The notes beneath the pieces were generated by a model. It was not told where the DNA came from. It made no database searches and saw only the letters and a list, made by a program, of their open reading frames with translations. DNA of 64,000 bases from Hanleya hanleyi. Its lineage: Eukaryota; Mollusca; Polyplacophora; Lepidopleurida; Hanleyidae. Shown here one piece after another: positions 1 to 11,951 of the stretch (the stretch's first letter is position 1; the number at the start of each line of letters is the position of its first letter). The stretch is taken from the NCBI GenBank assembly GCA_036873755.1, contig JAVTVY010020325.1, forward strand, positions 1 to 64,000. Reading direction: 5' to 3'. Both the position numbers and the translations under genes were made by a program.

Positions 1-224
1 AAGACTAAATAAAAACACAACTGGAAAAAATATTGAGAATGTACACTAATATGATTTTAACACTGTTCGTCATCCAGTTGTATTGGCCATGTAATATTGC
101 CCGATGCTATTTCCTCTTTGATTCCCATGATCACATGTCTGCTCTGAGTCGATGAAATGTGCACCTCGAACATGTTCGATTGGTTGCATCTGAGGAGAAA
201 AAACTATTTAAAACGTTTTAAATG

Positions 225-2310
225 AAATGAATGAATGAAATGTTCTCATTTTTCAAGATGTGGGTATAGATGTACAATTGAATTATGCAGCAATCCCTAG
301 CCTTGGTCAAGAATAGTGCAATAAATAGACAATTAAAATATACGGTAAGTTCCCTAAGTATTCGTGACCGGAAGTGAATATCGCAGTCGTGAAAAACTGA
401 CCACTTCCGAATAGTTTGTGCAGGTCAGTTCAGAAAAACGGACGTTTTCGTAAATTAGAGTCCCCATGTTAAATGCTCATACCGTTCGACATTGAAAGGT
501 CACAATACGTCGACTGTGATGTTTCTTTAATTTTGTGATATTTAAGCACTCTAAATGATATAAAATCGACAACCACGAGACATTCACTATACTTTTGTGT
601 GTAGAATGAAGCCTAATATACTTCGTCGAAGTTCAGTGGTACGAACACGTGTGGAAGGGGGAGAAACCCGGAAGCAAAACCCGGGAAATGTTTGTCGTGC
701 ATTTAGATTTGTCAGGCAATATTTCGCAATTTATCAAGGATAAAGCCTGTTATCATGGTTATGGTGATAGGAAATCCAATCATAATTTATCCTACTTTTC
801 CTGGTCACATTTTGATCACAGCAAATATCGGTTATGCCAACATTGTATTTGTTATCAATTTATTTTAATACATAATTCTTTACGATTTTATCAGAACTTT
901 GGTATGGAAATATTCTCAAATTTCCTGGAAATATAAGTAGGAAACAATAAACATTTCAAAACAACAAGTGAGGATGTCAACTGATTTATTGAGAGCTAAC
1001 ATCCCCCCCCCCCCTCCCAAACTTCCCAGCAAGTTAAATCCTACTGTTTGACATGACCAGGAAATACACAATCAGTGATGTGATATAGTCTATATATATG
1101 TAACCCTCAGGGGGATTTCCTCCAGAGCTGCATGGCCAATCTTTATATGAGGCCTCCAAGCCTGGGCTTTCCAGCTGACAATGCAACAATGGCAATCCAC
1201 ACTGCCTTGATGAACCTAGGTAGATCTGAAAGGGATATTGAGACAGATCGAGATACGGATATTTCTTTGTGAATTCCAGGCTAAATGAGTCATTAATTTT
1301 GACTGTAAATATAAGGTGAAGTGCATATAGCAGTAGTTACTGAGAGGGAAACTTTTTGATAGTAGTAGCTCATGGTGGGTCCACATTACAACATTCTGGG
1401 TTTAACTAGAAATTAGAATTGTTTTGCTAATTAAGTTATAACATTATAATTATATTTATGACTTATTTACCATCACTACATGTAGCTTCACTCATCACCA
1501 TCTGCAATATAGTTCTTTAAACCCCAATAGTTCCAGTTTAACATGAACAAATCAACCTGCTTTTTGCACTTTATCCTGCATGTTTTTCTCTGTTGTTGTT
1601 CTCAGATGACAGCATGGTGGCGCCAGCAGTGGCCAATTAAAATATACCGGTATTGGGGAGATAACTCCCCTCAAATTGTTGGACTCATGCCAGCAAATCA
1701 ATTGCTAATCTAATAGACTACCAGGAAAATAAAATAATATTATCTGTATATAATTGGTGATAATGAAGAGGATAGAGTATTCATTAATGGACATTTTTTC
1801 TTGAAAATCATGTTAAAACTGATGTATTCTTCTAAAATTATTTTCTTCATTATGTCCAATTTTATTATAAAATCTTTGGATTGGACTGATTATTTATTGA
1901 TTAATTATTTATTAAAATTATTAATTTTATTATAAAATCTAAATTCGACAAGATTTCTTATATAAATATGATACTATTTTGATAACACTAACATATATAG
2001 AGAGATTGATATTATTAATATCTTTATTTTATTAGAATGAAAACCCATGAAAGTGTTCACAGTTCTGAGTAATATGTCATTAACCACAGTGTAAATGTCT
2101 CACACGGTTGCAGCTATTTTAAAGTGATGTTTATTGATTTCATGCAAATAACATGAGATTTGATGTCACTGAATGAAATCAAGGTAATGAACCAACTTTT
2201 AGCTGGGAATTAAACTCATTGAAACTTGTAAAGTTCTAATTTATAACATTATGTAACTTTAAAAGTTTGTGAAAAAATTCCAATAATTTCTTATGAAAAA
2301 TCAATATGGC
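225..2310. repeat. Arm 1 of a large interspersed inverted repeat
   Basis: Reads as a diverged reverse complement of 9530-11075 along most of its length: the ATGTTCTCAT block near 240, the AAAACAACAAG block near 960, the CCCTCAGGGGGATTTCCTCC block near 1088 and the TGAGATTTGATGTCACTGA block near 2150 all have counterparts in the right order. About 390 bases (336-720) and a few smaller pieces have no match. Probably two copies of one noncoding mobile element in opposite orientation. Confidence 0.65.
336..720. other. Insert unique to arm 1
   Basis: Absent from the inverted partner arm. No convincing ORF, although a 95-codon frame runs on from 649. No TSD or terminal repeat was recognised. Confidence 0.3.
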
Positions 2311-2555
2311 TAGTAACATTTGTAACAGATTAATAAGAACACCATTCGGTATGAAATTGTGTTTAGAAATCCTCCATATTACAAAACCCAGCTGAGGACA
2401 TTTTATTTTTATACTTTGAAGAAAGCTATATACATCTATATATTTATTATATTAATTTAAAGTACAGATATAAATGAATCACTGACCTATCATATCACAT
2501 AACTGCACAAATTATGTGAGCCAATTAAATATTCAATGTGGAAATGTCTTCAAGT

Positions 2556-2790
2556 CCAGGCCTGCAGTGTGCCTGCAGTGTCCCCATGTTTTACATAAAA
2601 CTGGCAAAGTACAGGAAGTGTGTCTGCAGTGTGGATGAAATTTTTCAAAGTTTCTGCAGTGTGTCTGCAGTGTTCCAATGAAGATCAGCTGTTGTACTGA
2701 AGTGTGTCTGCAGTGTGCCTGTTATTTTTCTGACGTTGCAGTGTGTTTGAAGGTTACACTGCAACCACACTGCATCTCGAAGTGTACACT
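2556..2790. repeat. Short repeats of TGTCTGCAGTGTG
   Basis: At least six variants of CTGCAGTGTG spaced 10-60 bases apart, several carrying PstI sites, ending at the inverted RT fragment. No coding potential. Confidence 0.5.
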
Positions 2791-2985
2791 GCAAAGCGGT
2801 AAGGGATAGGTCTAAATATGATGTGCCGGTCTGTAGTTTCCTTCAACTCCAGTGAAGGTGGATATATATCCTTCACTGAGTCATTTATATAGCGATTATC
2901 CACAGTGAGAAGATCGTCTATATAGCGTTTGGTGAATGAGAAGGAACGGGCTTTGAATTGATCGGTTTTTGAAAGCGCCTGCATA
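2790..2985 (-). pseudogene. Inverted fragment of the same RT
   Basis: The minus strand encodes MQALSKTDQFKARSFSFTKR then YIDDLLTVDNRYINDSVKDI, nearly the same protein as plus-strand 3931-4090 (there MQALSKTDPFKARSFTFTKR). Here the IYPPSLELKETTD codons are intact, where the plus copy has a TAG. Partial inverted copies beside a main copy are typical of Penelope-like insertions. Confidence 0.7.
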
Positions 2986-3019
2986 CATATTCATAAGAGA
3001 ACAGATATAGGTCAACAGA

Positions 3020-3046
3020 GAGTGCGTGAGTGAGTGAGTGAGTAGG
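3020..3046. repeat. (GTGA)n microsatellite
   Basis: Several perfect GTGA units. Confidence 0.8.
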
Positions 3047-3089
3047 ATTTAACGTAGTCAGGTAATTGACAGCTAAGAACACTTCCTGT

Positions 3090-3586
3090 TAAACTGTCTC
3101 AAATTCAACGGAGAAAGGGGTGCACTAATGTCTACTGTAAACCCCTATATAGATTGTCTTTTAAGCAGGCCTACAGATCACGAGTTATTCCTGTTCCTGC
3201 TGTCTGGTAGAAATCCTGTGATAACTAAAGAAGTAGCCAGATATTCTTATATATGTTTTAATGCACAGCAGTCTTAGCCCATGTATATCCTAACCTGACA
3301 TCACAAGTATAACCCAAGGCACCCACGAGAACGCTAAATCATCAGTGATGTATTCAAATGTATTTTGTTGTCTTTGTTTGATATTGTCTGTGATATTGTC
3401 TGTGATGTTTTCACATTGTTTTTATGTTTCTTGTATGATGTTTCTTTTAATGTCCTATTGTTTTAGTATCTTAATTGTTCTGTCTTAATGTACTCATGTT
3501 ATATTTGTTTTAATGTATGTCTTAATGTATATGCATTTTAGTCCTATGGACAAAACTGAGCAATAAATCTATCTATCTATCTATAC
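3090..3586 (+). mobile_element. Probable 3' end of a non-LTR retroelement with (TCTA)n tail
   Basis: T-rich noncoding sequence ending in GAGCAATAAA followed by four to five TCTA units at 3567-3586, the tail structure expected of a LINE or SINE. It abuts the RT relic and replaces its 5' part. No ORF is preserved. Confidence 0.35.
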
Positions 3587-4455
3587 CGTACAGACATGTA
3601 TCCACATGGGATTTCTCGACTCTCTATACTAAAATCCCTCATCAGGACCTTATTGACCGTCTAAGTTCATTAATAGTATCTGTGTTCAAGAACACTGATC
3701 GCAGATATATTAATGTCGGAAGCCATAAAGCATTCTTTAGCTCTACTACATACACGAGATATCATTCATGGGATGTTTCTTCGTATATAGAGTTGCTTGA
3801 ATTTCTCATTAAGAATAGCTATGTGAAATTTGGGAACACAATATATCAGCAGCATATAGGTATTCCAATGGGTACTAATTATGCACCCCTGTTGGCTGAC
3901 CTGTATCTGTTCTTTTAAGAATATGACTATATGCAGGCGCTTTCAAAAACCGATCCATTCAAAGCCCGTTCCTTCACATTCACCAAACGCTATATAGACG
4001 ATCTTCTCGCTGTGGATAATCGCTGTATAAATGGCGCAGTGAAGGATATATAGCCACCTTCACTGGATTTGAAGGAAACTACAGATAGCCCTACAGGCAC
4101 ATCATATTTAGATATATATCTCTATAAAAATGAAGCGGGCATTCTCTCTCGGCGACTTCATGACAAAAGAGATGATTACAATTTCGACATCGTAAACTAT
4201 CCCTTTCTGGATAGTAATATTCCAGTGGGACCTGCATATGGCGTATACATATCTCGCCTGGTAGCATTTGCTAGATCCTGTATTAATTATGACGATTTCA
4301 TTCAACATCACAAAACATTGTTGCAGAAACTTATAAAACAGGGCTATTCCTCCAAGCGCCTCAACTCAAAGTTTCTCAAATTTGGCGATACATATCGCAT
4401 GCTGATAGCAAAATACGAACGTAGCGTGCAAGATCTATGGCGTTACGTTTCGTAA
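3586..4455 (+). pseudogene. Reverse-transcriptase domain relic, Penelope-like type, two nonsense codons
   Basis: One frame reads STWDFSTLYTKIPHQDLIDR (RT motif A region), FGNTIYQQHIGIPMGTNYAP then LLADLYLF (motif B), a TAA at 3916 where Tyr is expected, FTKRYIDDLLAVDNR (catalytic YIDD, motif C), a TAG at 4051, then SYLDIYLYKNEAG, DKRDDYNFDIVNYPFLDSN and PAYGVYISRLVAFAR. Apart from the two stops the frame is continuous. The DFSTLYT and MGT...LLADL motifs place it near Penelope-like/telomerase-type RTs rather than LTR RTs. No GIY-YIG domain is seen. The 5' part is missing, replaced by an unrelated retroelement tail at about 3586. Confidence 0.7.
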
Positions 4456-5210
4456 CTTGTATCTAATTCCGCTTAACCCGGGGCTAGGGGCCGTATGAAC
4501 CCATGTACTTCAAGATCCTCATGGTGCTCATATGAACAGTCACAATCAAAGCGTGACTGAGATACACCATTCTCTAGATAACGACTTTAGAACGATTATT
4601 ATGGATTAAGAATACTGATCACCGATACGGATTTTATATTTTTGGAACATCATGATGTCTTGTCGGCATCATTGAAAACTGTTGACCGCTTCTCTCTTGC
4701 AGCAAACTAGCCTATGTTTATGTATACTATGATTGTCTTTTTTGAATTTGGTGCTAATACTGTTATATGCAATATGGAACAGAAATATTTTCATCTGACG
4801 ACGATACAGCTCAACAATCTCCAGTGTACGAGTTGTCACAGCGAAACAGCTCACCAATTACCAATATACGAGTTGTCAGAGCATTTCCATCATAGCTTTC
4901 TAGATTTGTATCTAATACCGCTTATGCCGGTGCTAGGGGCCGTGTGGTCATATCATCCAAGTTGCCACGTGAACAGGTACAATAAAAGCGTACCTGAGAT
5001 ACAACACATATCATGTATCGTTAGATTCTTGGTATGTGCTTTAGAATAGGTTAACCGAAAGACTATACTGTGAAGTCATGTGGCTCTGTCAGTATGTCAG
5101 CACCTCTTCCCACTTCCCTTATATGTGTTGTAATTTGGATTATGGACGCGGATATTCTTTAATGGACGACGGCTGAATTATGGATGACGGACTAGACGCT
5201 TGTAATTGAC
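4456..5210 (+). mobile_element. 3' tail of the Penelope-like element
   Basis: Noncoding sequence directly after the RT. Two blocks (about 4655-4775 and 5138-5208) recur joined together at 11952-12150, showing that this tail is a repeated unit and that the second copy lost the middle. The motif GCTAGGGGCCGT occurs twice (about 4482 and 4932), so part is internally duplicated. Confidence 0.5.
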
Positions 5211-5214
5211 CACA

Positions 5215-5542
5215 TATACAAATTAAATACTTGTCCACTCAATATTAACCGATATCCAGCCCGGACAAGTCCCAATTTACAAAGATTTGAAGAACAAAGG
5301 GTCATAACTCTTGAAAATATACGCGAATGCGGAGAAACTTCACGCTGCATAGCTACAGGGCACGGACCACATATCCTGCAAATTTCAAAATTGCCCATAC
5401 AATATTAACCAAGATCCAGCCCGGACAAGTCCCAATTCACAGAGATTTCAGAAAAAGGGCCATAACTCTTGAAAATTATACCGGAACTCGGAAAAAACAC
5501 TACGCTGCACAACTACGAGGCACTGGCCACATTCCATGCAAG
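5215..5542. repeat. Tandem pair of about 175 bp dispersed repeat
   Basis: Two copies sharing CAATATTAACC, CAGCCCGGACAAGTCCCAA, AGGGCCATAACTCTTGAAAA and GGCACGGACCACAT blocks. A shorter relative is at about 33390-33470. Noncoding. Confidence 0.6.
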
Positions 5543-5727
5543 TATTAAACATTTATAAAGAATGTTGGTATTTATTATCAAATCAAACCTGATATTGTTA
5601 TGCCATTATCTTCTTATGGAGATCCTATTGCAGACCAAAAGTTCTCACCCTCTGGAACCTCAGCTATAGGTTAGCTCTGCTCATGCGCCCGTGACGAACT
5701 TCCCACTTTCTTTTTCTTCTGCTGTAG
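5543..5727. repeat. Left inverted terminal repeat of DIRS-like element 1
   Basis: Starts TATTAAACATTTATAAAG. The TGCCATTATCTTCTTATGGA block is complementary to the right end near 14457, and the match continues through GCTCATGCGCCCGTGACG. Confidence 0.8.
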
Positions 5728-5788
5728 CCTGTAAGCGTGATGCGTGCAAGGCCGAGAAGAGTGCGGGGAGGCTGGGTCGGGCAGTCCA

Positions 5789-5882
5789 AACAATAGCAGG
5801 TTTGATTTGATAATAAATATCAACATTGTTTATAAATGTTTAATATTTATTGCTCAAATCTACACCTGCTATTGTTATGCCC
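5789..5882. repeat. Internal complementary region of DIRS-like element 1
   Basis: Contains the complement of the left end (AACAATAGCAGG through GTTTATAAATGTTTAATA) joined directly to the complement of the right end (TATTTATTGCTCAAATC through CACCTGCTATTGTTATGCC), i.e. the sequence of a head-to-tail circle junction. Confidence 0.8.
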
Positions 5883-5954
5883 CACTAACAACAGTAAGGT
5901 GGAGAGCCTCGACTTTGTTGAAGTGTGGCAGTAACCGCTGAGATGATCAGAGAT

Positions 5955-6235
5955 ATATGGTACCATAAATTGAACCCGTTAGTATCCCTGGGCGTAGAGC
6001 ACAGTTGGGGCTAAGAGGCAATTTCTAGTAAGACGGTAAGACGGGGCGGAATCGGGACTTCTGCACCCGAATACTAGTGGACCAACTGACCATAGTCGTG
6101 TGGTACGCTAATTGACCCCGTCAGTATCCCTGGGCGTAAAGCACTGTAGGGGCTAAGAGGCAATTACTAGTAAGACGGTAAGGGTATAAGGACCAGAACT
6201 TCTGCACCCGAATACTAGAGTACCAACAGATATGC
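5955..6235. repeat. Tandem duplication of about 130 bp in the DIRS 3' region
   Basis: Two copies share TATCCCTGGGCGTA, GGGGCTAAGAGGCAATT, AGTAAGACGGTAAG and CTTCTGCACCCGAATACTAG. Noncoding, between the internal complementary region and the recombinase. Confidence 0.7.
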
Positions 6236-6449
6236 TCCAATCGCCAATTTCTTTCCTATGAAATTCTAGAATATCCGACACCAAAGTATCTAAACAGAAT
6301 GTATACTCATCTAGTGTCCGGGTCTTGACAGCTGGCTGGCTTGTATTGGCGATCACCGATGTGCCGTAACTCGTAACCATCTTGCAGACTGGTCGGTCGG
6401 CTTGAGATCGGTGCTGCCCCCCCCCCCCCTCCCCCTTCTTTCTTGAAGA

Positions 6450-7460
6450 CTAGGCGACTACATGCTGGGCGGCAACGAGTGACCCTAGCATGGTCAGACT
6501 ATCTGTTTGTACTAACAGGTCTCTCAGATAGAAATCTGTAAACGTGGAATTGGCACTTCAAGCACAAGATTGGACAATGTCATCCAGCGATACGTTCTTC
6601 CATAAAGGCCATGATGTGGCGATGGCTCGTATTTCTTGGGAAGATGCAGAGGCCAGCAGTTGGGGGGGGGGTCATCGAGGGCTAGTTCGTATGTCTATTT
6701 AATGGTCTTGCTCAACCAAGAGGCCACCGTATTCTAGGTAATGTCTTGAGTAACCCTTGGGAGCAGAGAGAGAGCAGCACTAGTCGACGAGAACCTCTGA
6801 TTGGATCGGTACGGTTGGGGTAGTGACGTATTGCTCGTACTGGACACAGTAAGATGTCGTTATCAAGGCCCTGAACAAAATCTGATAATACAGGGATGGA
6901 ATACAGACGTTGAGCACAAGGTCCTTGACGTACAGTCTCATTCTTGGCGATGAACTCTGGAACAGGGCGGAAGGATATGCGTGACAAATCTGCCGTCCAA
7001 GTCATCGATTTCCTTTCCAAGGTATGAAGCTCGCGGATACTCTAGACCCCAGGGCGAAGGCCGCTAGGAAGGCAGTCTTGTAGGAAACAGCTTTAATAGA
7101 GGCTGGCTGTAATGGTTTAAAGGGTGGGCGAAGGAATGCGCTGAGAACCACACCAATGTCCCACTTCGGTAATAGTTGACGGGAACGACGGGACTGTAAG
7201 GCACAGGCATGTATAAGAGCAGAGATATTGTGATCCAGGCTAATGTCAATGCCCGCAGATAACCGTAGCACTCGGGCCAAAGCTGACAGGTACACTCCAA
7301 TAGTGCTGCTTTTAAACTTCTTATCTCGGTGTAGGTGAAGAAGAAAGTCCGCAACTATAGGAAGAGAGGCAGTGTCGGGGTCGGAGCCTCGACGTCGATA
7401 CCACGAGACGAAATATTTCCACTTAGACTGATAGAGCTGTGATGTGGAAAATCTGTTGCG
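6450..7460 (-). pseudogene. DIRS tyrosine recombinase (element 1), frameshifted
   Basis: N-terminal part in the frame of 7002-8360: YQSKWKYFVSWYRRRG, VADFLLHLHRDKKFKSSTIG and KTAFLAAFALGSR. After a frameshift near 7020: MTWTADLSRISFRPVPEFIA then CPVRAIRHYPNRT. Another shift leads to SSQEIRAIATSWPLWKN (box II arginine) and FTDFYLRDLLVQTDSLTMLG, with the probable catalytic Tyr in FYLRD, and a stop at 6450. FYLRD near the C terminus is typical of DIRS recombinases, which integrate the circular cDNA. Confidence 0.75.
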
Positions 7461-8620
7461 ATGAGAAGAGACGAATTCACCAGTAGATGACTCCAATGCT
7501 GGACTGCACAGATGACAGCTTTCATTTCCAATAGGTTCATATGAAGTTTGGCATCCGATGTCGACCATCTGCCGGACATCTCTAGGTCGTCTAGATGGGC
7601 TCCCCAACCTGTCTCGGACGCTTCCGAGATTGTAACGGGACTGCCACCAAACCAGATGTGGATGTAGAGATGTCAATACTGGAACTAGTGGTTTGAAGAA
7701 TGACATCTGAAGATATCGCTGCAGGTGGTATTGCAGAGGCCGAACTTGGAGACGACCATAGTGAGTGAGTTCTTGAGTGGATGTGAGTAGACCTAAAAGA
7801 CTCTGCCAAAGCTTGAGGGGCTGAATGTCCGAATGTTGGTCCACCGGTCTTCCGGGGGTCGTACCAACTAATGGAGTGTGTCGAAGACTGCCCCGATGAA
7901 GCGACGACATTGTGCTGGTTCCAACTCTGACTTCTGAGGATGAGGGATGAAGCCGAGATGTTAAAGGACGAGTAAAACGAACCGGACCTGAGCGTTGAGT
8001 AGAGACTTGTCCATAGCCCAGATGAAGATGTCGTCTATGTAAACCGCTATGTGAATACCCCGTAGATGCAGGCACGCCATAACTGGTGCTGTGATGCGGG
8101 TGAAAGCCATGGGGCGATGTTGACTCCAAACGGGAGCACCAGCCACTCGAAACGTCGACCGGCGATGGTAAAGCGTAGGTATATTGACGGTGTCGAGGAT
8201 GAATGGGTATATGCAGATAATCGCCTTGTAGATCGATGGAGGCCAGTAAATCCCTGTTATGTAGATGGGCCCAGATCGATGAAACCGACGTCATCTTGAA
8301 ATACGGAGGTGGTGACAGGTACAGCTTGTTGAGACATCTCAGGTCGATTATCATACGCATCTGGTCGAAATCCTTCTTCGGAACCAGGAAAACGTGGCTG
8401 TAGGAACCGACTGTGTCCTCGGCCTGAGGTAACTCTATGACCGCACCTTTTGTAATGAGAGTGGTGACGGATGAAAGAAGTGTCTGAACGTGTCCTGAAG
8501 GAAGTGGCAGCAGTGATGGACGAGGACGAGATACGAGCTCGGGATGGTCCTGGAAGGCGAAGCGAAATCCCTCTCTTAGTGTCCTTAGAATCCAAACATC
8601 GTCTGTAATGAGCTGCCAAT
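7461..8620 (-). pseudogene. DIRS reverse transcriptase and RNase H (element 1), frameshifted
   Basis: Reads MRMIIDLRCLNKLYLSPPPY, FKMTSVSSIWAHLHNRDLLA then SIDLQGDYLHIPIHPRHRQY (RT motif A), shifts frame to GRRFEWLVLPFGVN-like sequence and VYIDDIFIWAMDKSLLNAQV (motif C). RNase H-like SGRWSTSDAKLHMNLLEMKA is at 7530-7579. Several indels break the frame. The nearest family is DIRS/Ngaro. Confidence 0.75.
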
Positions 8621-9165
8621 TTTCCCAGAAATGCTACAGACGACCTCCGATGATAGGATGAGTGAAATGATGGAAGGCGGGCAGACGAAAGGAATGTGTA
8701 CTGTCACTTGTTGGAGGCACCCCTACCTCTACCTCTGGTGCCTCTACAACGTCGTCCACGGACAGTTGAAGACTTGGCCAAGGCAAGAAAATTATCAGAA
8801 GTAGTCTCCCGTAAGGTCGTCTTCTGAGCTGAACCTCGATTCCTCTGGTTAGATGCGGACGAGGCAGAAGCTGTGCGACGAGAAGCAGCGGCCAGAAATC
8901 TAGACGTTCTCTCCTCCCGAATACCAGGCATGATGGATTGAATTGCGTTGTTAAACAGGAACTTAGAATTCAACGGCTGGTGGATCAAGGTGTTTTGGGC
9001 AGAAACCGGAACGTCAGTTTTGGTGTTACGTAAGACTGCCTTTCGCTGAGAATTGAAGAAGCGAAGCATATGTGAAAGCGGAAGCCTCGATCACATGACA
9101 ATTTGACATGTTCAGCGAATAAAAACATCCCCGTATGTAGGCTTGATGATCGGGAGACAGGAGAC
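8174..9165. repeat. Direct duplication, copy 1
   Basis: Nearly identical to 12291-13496 apart from a 237 bp insertion in the latter. Boundaries: GACGGTGTCGAGGATGAATG on the left, ATCGGGAGACAGGAGA on the right. Confidence 0.75.
8704..9165 (-). pseudogene. Gag C-terminal fragment, first copy (element 1)
   Basis: Frame ending at 8704 reads NTKTDVPVSAQNTLIHQPLN, SKFLFNNAIQSIMPGIREER and an Arg/Gly-rich tail GRRCRGTRGRGRGASNK. Sequence identity with 13060-13496 stops at about 9165. Here the frame through the MPGIREE region is intact, whereas the second copy has lost one T. Confidence 0.7.
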
Positions 9166-9355
9166 AGAGACACTTCTGAGACTTGGTTTTTGTTCGGCAT
9201 AATCCAAGGTACTCCTCAAAGACACTTCATGGACTTTGTCATTTCTTCAGCAAAACTTGGAGACTTCAGGGACGCTTCTGAGCCTTAGTTATTGTTCGGC
9301 ATAATCTAAGGTACTCCTCAAAGACACTTCTTGGACTTTGTCAGTTTTATAGCAT
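9166..9355. repeat. Tandem pair of about 105 bp repeat
   Basis: Two copies of a unit with TTGTTCGGCATAATC, AAGGTACTCCTCAAAGACAC and GGACTTTGTCA. It begins exactly where the duplicated DIRS sequence ends. Confidence 0.7.
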
Positions 9356-9369
9356 AACTTGGGGGACTT

Positions 9370-9545
9370 CCTCTTACAAAAAATATCTAATAGGATCCTA
9401 TAAGATTTTGAAAAATCATATAAGATTCTAAAATATCCTATAAGATTCTGAAAAAAATCATAAAAGATTAAAAAAATCCTATAAGATTTTTAAGAATCCT
9501 GAATAATTCTATAAGATTCTGAAAAATCATATAAGATTCAACCCA
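9370..9545. repeat. Minisatellite with unit near ATCCTATAAGATTCTGAAAA
   Basis: About eight degenerate 20-22 bp units, each with (C/A)TATAAGATT. Confidence 0.75.
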
Positions 9546-11075
9546 ATAGGATTTCTAGATTATTGGAATTTTCCCACAAACTGTTACAGTAACATCAATT
9601 AGAACTACGTGTATACAACTTTCAATGATATTAATTAGCTCTGGGAATATCCCAGCTTAAAGTTGGCCGATTTGACTCGACTCAGTGACATCAAATCTCA
9701 TTTCAACATCAAATTTGTAGTTCACAGTTCAAAATAGCTGCAACTGTGTAAAATATTCACATGTGGTTACTGACATATTACTCAGAACTGTGAACACTTT
9801 TTTTGATCTTTTAAAGTGATCAGTACCATGGGTTTCTATTTGAATAAAATAAAGATATTCATAATATCAGTCTCTCACATATGAATGTTATCTAAACAGT
9901 ATCATATTAGATAAGAAATCTTCTTGAATTCAGATTTTATAATCATTCCAAATCCATGATTTTATAGTAAAATTGGACAAAATGGGAAAACATTTTTAGA
10001 AGAATCAGTTCTAACATAACATAATGTCAGCAACAAAAAATGCCCATTAAAGAATACTTTATATTATCCTCTTCATTATTATCACTTGCTTAAATATAAT
10101 ATATATAAACTGTCTCGTCAAAATGGGTGGAGTTATCTGCCCTTGAAAATTCAATTGAACACCGGGGGCGCCACCAGTCGACAACAAAATGGCTGACAAC
10201 TGCAAAAATCAGAGGATTTGTTCATGTTAAGCTAGAACTATGGAGGTTTGAAGAACTGTATTGCAGATGGTGATGAGTGCCGCTAGTGATTTGGTAAGTA
10301 AATTATAAATATAACTATAATTTTTCTGTTTTTCATAACTTAATAAGCAAAGAACTGAGCTGAACAGTGATGTAGACCAGGGAGTATCAGCTATTATTAT
10401 GAACAAGTTTCCCTCGACATACATTGACATAATAATGTACTTCACAGTCAAATTTAATGGATCATATAGCATGGCTTTCACAAAGAAATATCCATATCTC
10501 TGTCTCAATATCACTTTCAGATCTACCCAGGTTCATCAAGGCAGTGTGAATTGCCATTGTTATGATGTGTGAATTGTCAGCTTGGAAACCCCAGGCTTGG
10601 GGACCTCATATGAAGATTGGCATGCACCCCTGGAGGAAATCCCCTGAGGGTGAGATATTTTTATCACAAAACTGCTTGTATATTACCTGTTCATGTCAAA
10701 ACAGGTGGATTTAACTGGTTGGGGGGATGGTAGCTCTAAATTATCTTGTTGTTTTGAACTGTTTATTGATTTATAAAATTTATTGATTTTTGTTCCTTGC
10801 AGAAGATTGTAGAATATTTCCATACCAGATTTTTGACAAAATGGTAAAGAAATATATTTTAAAATATATTGATAATAAAATGTTAGCATAACCTATTTTT
10901 AGCTATAATCAGAAAAAGTATAATCAATTATGATTAGACTTTTCATCATTATAACAGGCTATATTTTCCTTGTCTATTGATTGCACTATTCATATACCTA
11001 AGCTAAGGATCTTCACACACTTCAATTGTACATTTCTACCCACATCTTGAGAAATGAGAACATTTCATTTCAAAA
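9530..11075. repeat. Arm 2 of the large inverted repeat, inside the rearranged DIRS element
   Basis: Reverse-complement match to 225-2310 with the same order of blocks. It ends near 11075 with CAAGATGTGGGTAG on the minus strand. It lies in the 3.1 kb block that separates the two halves of the DIRS-like element. Confidence 0.65.
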
Positions 11076-11700
11076 CTTTCAGGAAAACAATTTGTAGTTA
11101 ATAAGCATTTATTTGTTATTTGAAACCCTGTATGGAGATTTTGTTGAACCAGAAATTAACAAAGACAAATTATAAAAATTCACATGATTGTTTCTCTTCA
11201 ATTCTAATGGCTTCTTACATTGTATACTTTCATATTCCAGAATACAGCTGCTACAAGGAACTCAGCTCACTTCAAGCAGCCACTCGACTGATGGGGAATT
11301 TACTGAGCACACCTAGGTATGGTTGATTTCTTCATAGTGTATATTGGTTAGAACGTCACACAAATTGTTTATCTCCCTTGTTGTATATCATGGAGTACTA
11401 AAGAAAGGATAATAGACATCTTCGTCAATCTTTTGTCGTCAACTAAACCAAACTATTCTTCGAAAGATCTGCTGCTTCAAGTTCAAGTTGGACAAGAACA
11501 GTCATGCTTGAATAATAATACTAATACTGCACTAAATTCTCATACCAAAGACTGCATGTAAAATAGTACTGTGCTGTATTTGTCTCAAGGATTTGTGCTA
11601 TGTAAACTACACGTTTCTTGTTAAAAACCATCAGGTTTATTGTAAATATTTTATCATGTACTGTTTTGTCTCACTCTCAGTGTTTACATGGATTTGCTAT
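11076..11700. other. No feature recognised
   Basis: AT-rich spacer in the foreign block of element 1. No ORF, repeat or RNA gene supported. Confidence 0.4.
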
Positions 11701-11704
11701 GATA

Positions 11705-11945
11705 CAAATAAGGTACTTCAAGAGCACTTCAGAAGTGCATATGAAAGGTATCCTTCTGTAGAAGAGTGGATGAAGTGCCTTGCCATATAAGGACATTGAA
11801 ATGCCTCAAATATTCTAATTAGGTACTTCAAGAGCACTTCAGAAGGCCTATGAAGGTTACCCTTCTGTGGAAGTGCCGATGAAGTGCCTTTGCAGTACTT
11901 AATTAACATATTTGAGGCACTTCAAAAGTACTTCCAAGTGACTCA
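11705..11945. repeat. Tandem pair of about 120 bp repeat
   Basis: Two to three copies of GGTACTTCAAGAGCACTTC plus GAAGGTTACCCTTCTGT and GATGAAGTGCCTT blocks, with a partial third copy ending at AAAGTACTTCCAAG. Confidence 0.7.
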
Positions 11946-11951
11946 TGTCTT

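Noticed and set aside
649..936. 95-codon plus-strand ORF
   Set aside because: It crosses the border between an arm-1-specific insert and the inverted-repeat arm. No domain and low-complexity AT-rich composition.
4714..5049. 111-codon plus-strand ORF after the RT relic
   Set aside because: Lies in the repeated noncoding tail. The second copy at 11952 has lost most of it and no motif is recognisable.
7064..7354. Minus-strand 96-codon frame
   Set aside because: Alternative frame of the DIRS recombinase, which is clearly recognised in the adjacent frame.
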